64,000 nucleotides of DNA, taken from positions 299,633-363,632 of the forward strand of contig NZ_SWFP01000009.1 in NCBI RefSeq assembly GCF_005869225.1, read 5' to 3'. Shown piece by piece: positions 50,472 to 58,591 of the stretch (the first letter of the stretch is position 1; each line of letters starts with the position of its first letter). The position numbers and the translations under genes are program-made. Source of the DNA: Dyadobacter bucti (lineage in GTDB: Bacteria; Bacteroidota; Bacteroidia; Cytophagales; Spirosomataceae). A model generated the notes under the pieces. It did not search any database. It was not told the DNA's origin and saw only the letters and a program-made list of their open reading frames with translations.

Positions 50472-52238
50472 TTACCGGATCACCATTTCAAAAGGCATTC
50501 TGGTTTGCATACCGCCCATGTTCATTAGTTTTTTATACATTTTGACATAGGGTGCAAGCTCGCCTAAGGTCTTCGCAGTAGCTTTTTCCTCGCTATCGCC
50601 CATCACTTTTGCAAGAAGTTCGTCAAGCGGCTTTTTCTTTTCGGGATAGTATCTTACACGATAATCTCCCTCTTTCAGTTTCGCTGCTTTGGCTGCAATT
50701 TTGATCGCGTCATCAACGCCTCCGAGTACATCCACCAAACCATTTTCTTTGGCTTCAATACCTGACCAGACCCGGCCTTGTGCCAGACTTCTTAATTTCT
50801 CAACCGACATTTTCCTGCCAGCCGCAGCTTTTTTCGTGAAAGTATCATATCCTTCATTCACGCTTTTCTGGATCATGGATTTTTCGAATTCCGTCATTTC
50901 ACGGGTTGCGGTCGGCCAGTCGGCGTGGGGGCTGGTTCCTACGCCATCGAATGTGACGCCCAGTTTGTTGTTCATGAAATCCGTAACATTGAAAATCAGA
51001 CCGAAAATCCCGATAGAGCCGGTAATCGTATTCGGCTGTGCCACGATCGTGTCACAGCCCATGGCCATATAGTAACCGCCAGAAGCCGCAACATCAGACA
51101 TGGAGGCAATAACAGGTTTCTTTTTCGCTGTGATTTGTATTTCTCTCCACATTACGTCCGAGGCCAGGGCACTTCCGCCAGGCGAATTGATGCGGATCAC
51201 AACAGCCTTTATCTTATCATTGTCACGGATCGATTTCAATTCTTTTACAAATTTTTCAGACCCGATAGATTCATCGCTTCCGTCGCCGCTGGTGATCTCG
51301 CCCTCGGCTACAAGCACACCGATCCGGGTATTGAAATCGCCTTCCTTTATTTTACTGCCCGATTTCAGGTATTTATCAACACCTACAAACGAGATATCTT
51401 TTTTCTCTTCAACTTTCAACTCTTTTTTCAGAACACCTTCAAATTCATCCCAATAGCCCAGATTAGTCACGAATTTGTGTTCAAGTGCCGACTTAGGGTT
51501 ATCGATTAAAAGAGAGTCAGCCAGATTCTTAAGTTCTTCCACCGGGATGTTCCGGGAAGCGGAAATGTTTTTGAGAAAATTATTATTGATCGCGCCGATC
51601 AGTTCCGAAGATTGTTTTTTGCTGGCCTCGCTCATATCCTGTCTTGAGAACATTTCGATGGCACTTTTAAATTCGCCTACACGGAATACCAACGGTTTCA
51701 CCTCTAGCTTGTCAAACGTTCCCTTAAAGAAACTGTATTCTGCGGAGAGGCCGTTCCATTCAATGCCACCGGCGGGATTCAGGTAAATTTTGTCTGCAAC
51801 CGATGCGATGTAATATCCTTTTTCGGAATATGATTCCCCGTATGTTACAATGAATTTCTTAGATTTTTTAAATTCAGTTAGCTGGTTCCTGATTTCTTCC
51901 AGCGTCGCCCATCCGGCCTGAGGGCCTTCTGTTTTGAGATAAATACCTTTGATATTAACGTCTGCCTGCGCATTTTTTAACGCTTCCAGAATGTCTTTCA
52001 GGCCCACCACATTGTCATTCCCGCTGAATGGCCCGCCAAGATCAGCAAACGGATTTTCCACGCCTACCTCCTGGATCGGATTGTTAAGGTCAAGTTTCAG
52101 CACCGACTTGTCGTTGATCACAACCTCATCCTCAGAAGAAAGTGCAGTACCGATGCCTGCCAGGATAAAAAATGATAGAAAAATGAAAATGATAATGCCG
52201 ACGAACGTAGCCAGGACATATTTAAAGAATTGTAACAT
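50472..52238 (-). CDS. sppA: Signal peptide peptidase SppA, 67K type
   Basis: A 588-residue membrane-anchored serine protease with one N-terminal helix (about 6-30) and two ClpP-like domains. The catalytic Ser lies in SDVAASGGYYMAMGCD in the second domain, after INSPGGSALASD. The general base Lys is expected in the first domain near YIASVADKIYLNPAG. It degrades cleaved signal peptides in the inner membrane. Length matches the long E. coli-type form (618). Monocistronic, minus strand. Confidence 0.93.
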   Translation of the reverse strand: MLQFFKYVLATFVGIIIFIFLSFFILAGIGTALSSEDEVVINDKSVLKLDLNNPIQEVGVENPFADLGGPFSGNDNVVGLKDILEALKNAQADVNIKGIYLKTEGPQAGWATLEEIRNQLTEFKKSKKFIVTYGESYSEKGYYIASVADKIYLNPAGGIEWNGLSAEYSFFKGTFDKLEVKPLVFRVGEFKSAIEMFSRQDMSEASKKQSSELIGAINNNFLKNISASRNIPVEELKNLADSLLIDNPKSALEHKFVTNLGYWDEFEGVLKKELKVEEKKDISFVGVDKYLKSGSKIKEGDFNTRIGVLVAEGEITSGDGSDESIGSEKFVKELKSIRDNDKIKAVVIRINSPGGSALASDVMWREIQITAKKKPVIASMSDVAASGGYYMAMGCDTIVAQPNTITGSIGIFGLIFNVTDFMNNKLGVTFDGVGTSPHADWPTATREMTEFEKSMIQKSVNEGYDTFTKKAAAGRKMSVEKLRSLAQGRVWSGIEAKENGLVDVLGGVDDAIKIAAKAAKLKEGDYRVRYYPEKKKPLDELLAKVMGDSEEKATAKTLGELAPYVKMYKKLMNMGGMQTRMPFEMVIR

Positions 52239-52411
52239 GATATTCCGAGTATTGGATTTTATTTCTTTGGTATGTAAGGAACAAAATTAAGGATTAATTG
52301 TCTCGCAGTTAGGGATAATTAATGTCAAAAGGTTGTTTCAGTGTATTAAGTGGTAAATTTTTATACCGTTTTTTTCAGGATGCGCTATAATATTTACAGC
52401 AGCGGATTCTG

Positions 52412-52419
52412 TACTTTTG
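52412..52419 (+). promoter_or_regulatory. -7 element of sixA
   Basis: TACTTTTG is a perfect TAnnTTTG located 16 bp before ATG 52435. It overlaps the TTG that would give a longer frame, and thus supports the ATG start. No clear TTG is present at -33. Confidence 0.5.
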
Positions 52420-52434
52420 AAAAAAAATCAAGGA

Positions 52435-52941
52435 ATGAAGAAGACACTCATTTTAGTTCGCCACGCGACTGCCGAGGACCAGAGTTTCAGGGTAAAAGAC
52501 TTTGACAGGGATCTCAATAACAAAGGTCTGTCGGAAGCGGCTTCGATGGGGAAATGGCTTGCGGAATCCAAAGTAAGCCCGGATATTTTCGTTTCCAGCC
52601 CGGCTTCGAGGGCGTATAAAACGGCTGAGATCATTGCTGATGAGCTTGGATTCAGTAAATCGTCCATTATCTCCCGCGCCAATGTTTATGATGGTGGTCC
52701 CAAAGCATATCTAAGTGCCGTAACGGAAACCCCCGAAACATTTTCGAGACTCATTCTTTTTGGGCACAATCCGGATATTACCTATTTTGCCGAGTACCTC
52801 TCAGGCGCCAATATCGGTTCCATGAAAAAAGGATCGGTTGTAATTATTGATTTTGAGGATCAAAAATGGGAGGAAATTTCTGCCAGGACGGGCAATTTAA
52901 TTACCTATAAAACGCCCAAGCAAACCCGGGATTCTGATTAA
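52435..52941 (+). CDS. sixA: Phosphohistidine phosphatase SixA-type
   Basis: From ATG 52435 the protein has 168 residues of the histidine-phosphatase (RHG) superfamily. The catalytic motif is VRHATAE (Arg9, His10), with the Arg in SSPASRAYKTAEI and the second catalytic His in LFGHNPDITYFAEYL. It removes phosphate from phospho-histidine residues, as SixA does on HPt domains or the nitrogen PTS. It is followed 2 bp later by a small membrane protein gene and ends before the phased repeat array B. Confidence 0.85.
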   Translation: MKKTLILVRHATAEDQSFRVKDFDRDLNNKGLSEAASMGKWLAESKVSPDIFVSSPASRAYKTAEIIADELGFSKSSIISRANVYDGGPKAYLSAVTETPETFSRLILFGHNPDITYFAEYLSGANIGSMKKGSVVIIDFEDQKWEEISARTGNLITYKTPKQTRDSD

Positions 52942-52943
52942 AA

Positions 52944-53147
52944 ATGGATAGACCAAACCGAAACCGCAGGATATTCATTATTGTGTTCATTCTTTTTGTG
53001 GCCCTGTTCGCGTACATTTCCTATGATATGTCGAGCCGAACTACGGCTCCCTGGAACAAACCCAAACAATTAAACCGCGCCATGCCCGGCGCCACTCCGG
53101 ATTCCGATTCGCTACTGCTGGACTCTCTCCTTGAAGAAGTGAAGTGA
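52944..53147 (+). CDS. Small single-pass membrane protein
   Basis: A 67-residue protein with a basic start (DRPNRNRRI), one membrane helix (about 10-27, FIIVFILFVALFAYISYD) and a short polar tail rich in Pro, Ser and acidic residues. It lies 2 bp after sixA, so it is co-transcribed. No family recognised. The next array of GTCA repeats begins 2 bp after its stop. Confidence 0.6.
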   Translation: MDRPNRNRRIFIIVFILFVALFAYISYDMSSRTTAPWNKPKQLNRAMPGATPDSDSLLLDSLLEEVK

Positions 53148-53148
53148 A

Positions 53149-53367
53149 GTCATATGTAGTCATGATGTCAGGTGTGGTCATTTTTAGTCACTTATAGTCA
53201 CTTAGTCATTAATTGTCATTTTTAGTCATGTATTGTCATTTATGGATAATTTTAGGAATGACCACACATTACCTGCTTCATAACAATAAATGACTACCAA
53301 TGACCACTTCATGACAACAAATGACCACACCTGACTACTTCATGACAATAAATGACCACCTAATGAC
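53149..53367. repeat. Phased GTCA/TGAC inverted array B
   Basis: GTCA starts at 53149, 53159, 53167, 53177, 53187, 53197, 53205, 53215, 53225 and 53235 (steps of 10 with two of 8). After the centre (53240-53257) TGAC starts at 53259, 53291, 53301, 53312, 53322, 53332, 53343, 53353 and 53364 (steps mostly 10-11). The right half is the reverse complement of the left in motif and spacing. It lies between convergent genes, starts at the stop of the small membrane gene and ends 10 bp before the xerD stop. Same design as array A at 32033. Confidence 0.85.
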
Positions 53368-53376
53368 ATCCTACTT

Positions 53377-54273
53377 CTATCCCCTAGGATGAAACTCCGT
53401 GATCACCTGCCGCAGATAGTCCCGGTCCAGATGGGTGTAAATTTCGGTGGTAGTGATGGATTCGTGACCGAGCATCTCCTGCACTGCCCGGAGACTTGCC
53501 CCGCCTTCGATTAAATGTGTGGCAAAAGAATGCCTGAAGGTGTGCGGGCTTACGTTTTTCTGGATTCCGGCTTTTTCAGCTGTTTCTTTAATGATCAGAA
53601 AAACCATCACACGGGAAAGCTGGCCGCCCCTTCGATTCAGAAAAACAATATCCTCACTGTCTTTTTTGGAATGAATGTCGTTTCTGACGTGATCCAGATA
53701 TATTTGAATGTATTTGATAGCCTCCTTCCCGATCGGTACCAGCCTTACTTTATCCCCTTTTCCCAAAATCCTGAGAAAGCCGATATCAAAATAACAATGT
53801 GTCAGCAACAGGCCCGTAAGCTCCGAAACCCGCAGCCCGGAACTATACAAAACCTCAATAATGGCCCGGTTACGTGTTCCTTCCGGCGTAGAATGATCTA
53901 TTGCCGCAAGCATGGATTCAATTTCGGCCAGGGAAAGTACGTCGGGCAATTTTCTGGGGAGTCGCGGAGACTCCAGCAGTTCCGTTGGGTCCTCAGTAAT
54001 TTCGTTTTCGAGCAGCATATATTTGTAAAATGCCTTGATACCAGATAACATACGCGCCTGAGAATGCGCAGCCAGGCCCAGTTCGGAAACATACCTCAGA
54101 AATCCTGTCAAATGCTCCTCGCTGACTTTATTCGGAGATACCTCTATTTTTGCAAGTTCGATATACTCCGCCAGTTTTTCCACATCCCGGACATACGCGT
54201 CTACCGAATTACCCGATAACGAGCGTTCCAGCCGGAGATAATTTTTAAATTGTTTGATGTAGCTTTGCCACAT
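53377..54273 (-). CDS. xerD: Tyrosine recombinase XerD
   Basis: A 298-residue tyrosine recombinase of exact XerD length. The N-terminal SAM-like domain (FKNYLRLERSLSGNSVDAYVRDVEKL) is followed by the catalytic domain with Arg in YSSGLRVSELTGL, Lys near LGKGDKVRLVP, HTFRHSFATHL (His, Arg) and LGHESITTTEIYTHL with the nucleophile Tyr. It resolves chromosome dimers at dif together with XerC. It is not flanked by mobile genes, so it is the housekeeping enzyme rather than an integrase. Confidence 0.93.
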   Translation of the reverse strand: MWQSYIKQFKNYLRLERSLSGNSVDAYVRDVEKLAEYIELAKIEVSPNKVSEEHLTGFLRYVSELGLAAHSQARMLSGIKAFYKYMLLENEITEDPTELLESPRLPRKLPDVLSLAEIESMLAAIDHSTPEGTRNRAIIEVLYSSGLRVSELTGLLLTHCYFDIGFLRILGKGDKVRLVPIGKEAIKYIQIYLDHVRNDIHSKKDSEDIVFLNRRGGQLSRVMVFLIIKETAEKAGIQKNVSPHTFRHSFATHLIEGGASLRAVQEMLGHESITTTEIYTHLDRDYLRQVITEFHPRG

Positions 54274-54314
54274 AGTTTGTTAATGAAGTAAGTGAATCAG
54301 TCAATCCTTATCCA

Positions 54315-54731
54315 ATGAAAAAAATATTGATTCTTAACGGTCCTAATCTTAACCTTTTGGGCAAACGTGAACCTGGTGTGTATGGAAATCAGTCATTCGA
54401 GGACTATTTTCAGACGCTTAAAAGTGCATTCCCGGACACAGAACTTCATTATTTTCAATCCAATCACGAGGGAGCGCTGATCGATAAAATACACGAAACC
54501 GGCTTTTCCTTCGACGGTATAGTGATCAACGCCGGGGGCTACACGCACACATCCATAGCGCTGGCTGATGCCCTCTCTGCAGTTACAACTCCCGCAGTGG
54601 AAGTCCATATCTCCAATATTCATGCCCGCGAATCTTTCCGTCACCACAGTTATCTTACTTCCCGCTGCAAAGGAATGATCTGTGGTTTGGGTTTAAAAGG
54701 GTATGAACTCGCAGTCCGATTTTTTATTTGA
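54315..54731 (+). CDS. aroQ: Type II 3-dehydroquinate dehydratase
   Basis: A 138-residue enzyme of AroQ size. It has the N-terminal ILNGPNLNLLGKREPGVYG with the catalytic Tyr, VINAGGYTHTSIALADAL, and VEVHISNIHARESFRHHS with the catalytic His. It dehydrates 3-dehydroquinate to 3-dehydroshikimate in the shikimate pathway, as a dodecamer in the cytoplasm. Divergent from xerD by 41 bp. Three other shikimate genes are not in the window. Confidence 0.96.
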   Translation: MKKILILNGPNLNLLGKREPGVYGNQSFEDYFQTLKSAFPDTELHYFQSNHEGALIDKIHETGFSFDGIVINAGGYTHTSIALADALSAVTTPAVEVHISNIHARESFRHHSYLTSRCKGMICGLGLKGYELAVRFFI

Positions 54732-54745
54732 AAATCAACTATCCG

Positions 54746-57733
54746 CTACTTGATTCCTGTGGCATATAAACTGTTGCGGGTGGTTATGAATAATGTCCGG
54801 TTATTTTCGCCGCCGATTACAATGGTAGACGGACGTTCCGGCACTTCGATTTCGCCAATCTGTTTGCCAGTTTTATCATAAATGTAAATTTGACCGTCTG
54901 CAATATATACATTTCCCTCATCATCCACCGTCGAACTGAATTCTCCTTTTTCAGTAAAAATCTGAGGGTCAGTTAAATATCCTTTTGGCCCGACATTGAA
55001 TTTCACAGTTCGTTTCAAATATTCGTCCGCACCGTATAACGGCTTTCCAGGAAAGCCTTCAATCAAAGAATTGGATCTCGCCAGATCATAAACGACCGGG
55101 ATAATCGTCACGCCGTCGGGTGCGATCCAGCATTCTTTAAAATTATTGGTACTAACGTTATTGAAATCACCCGAATCCCTTCTTCTGTTCGAAGGATTGA
55201 GCGTTTTATGGATTTTAGCGACTTTTTCGAGCGGTGCTTTTTCCAGCAAATGCATGGTTTCCTCTGGCTGATCCGGGTTCATAGCGTAAACCAAGGTGCC
55301 AAAACCACTATTTCCCCAGCCACTGAAAGAAGTACCGGCTGCGTCGGGCGGGTTCGGAAATGTCTCGGGTTGTCCATTGACAACATAGCCGGGCTTGGGT
55401 ACATATTTAAAAACCACCAGTAAATTATCCTTGGAATCACATCCCAGCGAAAGCGGCTCCCAGGGGAAATCAGCGATCAAACTCAATGTATTCTTACTCT
55501 CCGACCACTTGTAAATCCGCCGCTGCCGCGACTCACTGAAATAAATATTCCCTTTACTGTCCCTGCAAATCCCGTCGGCAAACTCAAATCCTTTGGCAAG
55601 CTGCGTTACTTTTCCAACCGCAATATCAGTTGCAGCAGATGTTTTTATGTCATTGATCAAAAGCCTGTTGAACTCCCAGGGCCGTACTTCCGCACCGGAA
55701 TTCACATCTAGCAGTGGAATCGTAGAAGGATATTTGGTCTGGCTGTAATTGTGGACATTCAGAAATTCAATCTGTTTGTTATTCCACGAACGTACCGAAT
55801 AAGGATAGGGTGTTTTGACCCGGATAACTCGGAACATATACAGATTTGCAAAAACCATATTACTGCAATCTTCCAGTTCAAAAGGCTGACATTCTGAGCT
55901 TTCCTTACTTTCTTCTTCCAGTTGCAGCGCATACACTTTCCAGTTGGACACATTTTTAAACCGTACTTCATTGCGGACATGGTGCTCAATCGACATCGCA
56001 TAGATCCTTCCCGGCGTCGAAGTATTCGAAACGTAGGTTCCGGAAGTCGCATAAGTATTGGCCGACCAGATATTTTTGAAAGTCCCGCCGCCACCATTTG
56101 TGATCCATAAACTCCAGTATTGTGTATCCCAAAGCGACTCTGACTGGCCATGAGAATCATTTCCAGCTGTGCCGACCTTTTTGCGGTTGATAGTACCGTG
56201 GCCGCCGACAAATTTCACATCGTTCAAATAAGAATTAGCGCCCGCCATCCATTTGCACCCCACGGCGCGGGAATTGCTCGCGCCCGTTGAAATACCAATT
56301 CCTGTCAAAATATTTGATCCGCCGACAGACGATTCTACCACTGCTTTGGGCGGGCCAAAGCTGCCGAAAGCTTCCGTATTGTCTTCGATAATAAATTGCG
56401 TGGAAATCGGATTCAAGCCTATTAAGGCCGATTTTGGCTTCATTTTGATGGTTTCGGTAACCCGGTACCAACCTTGTGGAACGTACACTACATCATATTT
56501 ATCGATCGCCGCCTGAATCGCCTTGGTATCATCCGTAACGCCGTCGCCTTTCGCGCCGAAGGTTTTCAGGTTCGCCCACGATTTGATTTCGGGAAATTCT
56601 GGAATGTCTTTTTTTGCGGGTTCCGGAAATGATTTCAACATTTCCATTTCATGGATTGTGTTGTGAACAGGCTTTGCAGTTAAGTCTGCCATCTGCAACC
56701 CATGAAAAAATTGTTTCACTTTATAAATGGCCCCGGCTCCCGGAATCGTTTTCCCGCTGGCCGGAAAACCTGCGAAAACGGGCACTTTATTGCAATCAAT
56801 ATTTTTCAGGCTGAATTGCGTGTATGCATTGTTTTCATTGCTGATCGTAAGCGCGGGGCCGCTGATATTTTCGAAGCGGCTGTCTTCCATAAACAGTTTT
56901 TCATAAAAGCCCGGATTGGTCTCGATCACGGTCGGGACATTTTTGACGGACATCCTGACAATAGTCAAACCGGCTTCCTGGGATTTGATCGCCGCTTTTC
57001 GCTGGCCTTCGAAATAGGTATCGACCATCATAAACTGCCATCCCGGGGAAGGTTTGAAAGTATAAATCCCGTATTCCCCTCCAAAAAAGCGTACATCTTC
57101 CATTTCATTTCCGACATCAAACATCCCGGCTTTTCCGTTTCCGGTGTGGATATCAACATGTGAAATAAAGCTGTGCTGCGCAAAATGTGTTCTCAACGCC
57201 ACAGCCGAAGGATTGCCGTTTCCTATTTTCAGATCGACATTGGACATGGCGCTGTAAAAAGTACTGGCGCCGGCGTCAGGAATCGGCGCGCCGGGTTTCG
57301 GGATGCCCGACGTAAACCAGAACATGTATTTGGCATTGCCTTTGTCTTGCGGATATTGCTCCTGGAACCCGGGAGAATTGTCGGCCAAAACAAAAACCGG
57401 GCGTTTTTTTCCGTAACCTATCACCCGCACGGCTGTCGGGATGTATATCGTTTTGCTGATCCGGTAAGTGCCTTCTGGAATGAAAACGATACCAAAATTG
57501 AACTTAATTTTTACCTCATCAATGGCCCTTTGCAATTCGTCGGAGACGTCCGATTTGCCATCATTTCTAATTTTAAATTTCTCGGGAGTGAAATACGCAG
57601 CATCCTCATCTTCAAGACGTAACTGGTAAAATGATTTGCTTTGCGGATATGCTGAAGCTGCCTTTTTGTTCTGGCCAAAAATGGATTGCTGGGCAACTAA
57701 AATCAGTAAGAGAGAGAAAATTTTATTTGACAT
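54746..57733 (-). CDS. Secreted double beta-helix glycosidase-like protein fused to a gluconolactonase-like domain
   Basis: From ATG 57733 the protein has 995 residues with a signal peptide (MSNKIFSLLLILVAQQSIFGQ). Two pectate-lyase-3 type beta-helix domains follow. The first has FKIRNDGKSDVSDELQRAID (about residue 36) and the second FGAKGDGVTDDTKAIQAAID (about 387). Two such helices in tandem recall GH55 exo-beta-1,3-glucanases. The C-terminal about 290 residues are an SMP-30/NHL-like beta-propeller (GFEFADGICRDSKGNIYFSES, STVDDEGNVYIADGQIYIYDKTG). Enzyme activity is not established. It follows the ThuA gene by 10 bp. The upstream ATG at 57796 overlaps thuA and has no signal peptide at its start. 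Confidence 0.72.
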   Translation of the reverse strand: MSNKIFSLLLILVAQQSIFGQNKKAASAYPQSKSFYQLRLEDEDAAYFTPEKFKIRNDGKSDVSDELQRAIDEVKIKFNFGIVFIPEGTYRISKTIYIPTAVRVIGYGKKRPVFVLADNSPGFQEQYPQDKGNAKYMFWFTSGIPKPGAPIPDAGASTFYSAMSNVDLKIGNGNPSAVALRTHFAQHSFISHVDIHTGNGKAGMFDVGNEMEDVRFFGGEYGIYTFKPSPGWQFMMVDTYFEGQRKAAIKSQEAGLTIVRMSVKNVPTVIETNPGFYEKLFMEDSRFENISGPALTISNENNAYTQFSLKNIDCNKVPVFAGFPASGKTIPGAGAIYKVKQFFHGLQMADLTAKPVHNTIHEMEMLKSFPEPAKKDIPEFPEIKSWANLKTFGAKGDGVTDDTKAIQAAIDKYDVVYVPQGWYRVTETIKMKPKSALIGLNPISTQFIIEDNTEAFGSFGPPKAVVESSVGGSNILTGIGISTGASNSRAVGCKWMAGANSYLNDVKFVGGHGTINRKKVGTAGNDSHGQSESLWDTQYWSLWITNGGGGTFKNIWSANTYATSGTYVSNTSTPGRIYAMSIEHHVRNEVRFKNVSNWKVYALQLEEESKESSECQPFELEDCSNMVFANLYMFRVIRVKTPYPYSVRSWNNKQIEFLNVHNYSQTKYPSTIPLLDVNSGAEVRPWEFNRLLINDIKTSAATDIAVGKVTQLAKGFEFADGICRDSKGNIYFSESRQRRIYKWSESKNTLSLIADFPWEPLSLGCDSKDNLLVVFKYVPKPGYVVNGQPETFPNPPDAAGTSFSGWGNSGFGTLVYAMNPDQPEETMHLLEKAPLEKVAKIHKTLNPSNRRRDSGDFNNVSTNNFKECWIAPDGVTIIPVVYDLARSNSLIEGFPGKPLYGADEYLKRTVKFNVGPKGYLTDPQIFTEKGEFSSTVDDEGNVYIADGQIYIYDKTGKQIGEIEVPERPSTIVIGGENNRTLFITTRNSLYATGIK

Positions 57734-57743
57734 GAAGGTTTGA

Positions 57744-58520
57744 TTATTTCTTGACAGCCCAGAAAATAGCGTTTTTGAAAATCGTTTTGTACACATCGCT
57801 TTCGAACAAAACAGGGGAGTGGCCCATGAAAATGTAGATGTTTTTTGCCTTGTACTTTTTGTTGGACCAGATTACCGGATGGTCGCCCATTTTGATTTTG
57901 GAATCTGGGGAATACGTATTTTCATCCACGCTGGCGATGACGTTCACATTGGGCCGCGGGCTTTTGTCGTAGATGTACCATTCTTCTTTTTTGACCAAAA
58001 ACGAAGCCGGGACCCCTTTCATCACAGGGTGCTTTTTGTCCTCAACATTCACGGTAGCAGCGGCGAAATCCGCGATGTAGTTTTTGTACCTGATACCGCC
58101 CATGAAATCGGAAAACCAAGGCCAGATCTTATATCCGTCAAATTCCCCGAGCAAAGTAGCATGGTGAAACCCGATCCAGCCGCCTTTTCCTTCATTGATA
58201 TAATTTTCAAAAGCCGCAACTGCCACGGGAGTCCAGGCATAAGGAACGTAATCCAGTTGGATAATCAATTGATATTGAGATAAATATTCATCATTGATCG
58301 GATCCGTTTTGGTAAGATAATCGATCGTAAAATTATTGTCTTTTGCAAGCTCGTTAAGCCAGACTCTGGCCGTTTTCGAATATTCAACATGGTGCCCGCT
58401 AGCTTCATTCAACGCCAGAACTTTGAATTTTGGTGATTTGATTTGGGCAAAAGCATGGATTTGAAATACAGAAAAAAGAAAGGTAATCCAGAAGAACTTT
58501 TTTGAAAGTGAAGTATTCAT
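57744..58520 (-). CDS. ThuA-domain secreted protein
   Basis: A 258-residue protein with signal peptide 1-25 (ending HAFAQ). The rest is a ThuA class-I amidotransferase-like fold: KVLALNEASGHHVEYSKTARVWL, IQLDYVPYAWTPVAVAAFENYINEGKGGWIGFHHA, KGVPASFLVKKEEWYIYD, and the C-terminal NIYIFMGHSPVLFESDVYKTIFKNAIFWA. ThuA proteins are linked to sugar (trehalose) use, and many Bacteroidota copies are secreted with carbohydrate enzymes. The catalytic role is not known. It precedes the double beta-helix gene in one transcript. Confidence 0.82.
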   Translation of the reverse strand: MNTSLSKKFFWITFLFSVFQIHAFAQIKSPKFKVLALNEASGHHVEYSKTARVWLNELAKDNNFTIDYLTKTDPINDEYLSQYQLIIQLDYVPYAWTPVAVAAFENYINEGKGGWIGFHHATLLGEFDGYKIWPWFSDFMGGIRYKNYIADFAAATVNVEDKKHPVMKGVPASFLVKKEEWYIYDKSPRPNVNVIASVDENTYSPDSKIKMGDHPVIWSNKKYKAKNIYIFMGHSPVLFESDVYKTIFKNAIFWAVKK

Positions 58521-58591
58521 AAATGCAATGTCGGTTACAAAATAAAGTATGTAAATCGAAAATCTTACTTGGCCATAAAAACTAAAACAGG

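Noticed and set aside
53377..54273. XerD as an integrase of a mobile element
   Set aside because: Length, motifs and housekeeping neighbours (aroQ) fit chromosomal XerD; no attachment site or mobile genes are adjacent.
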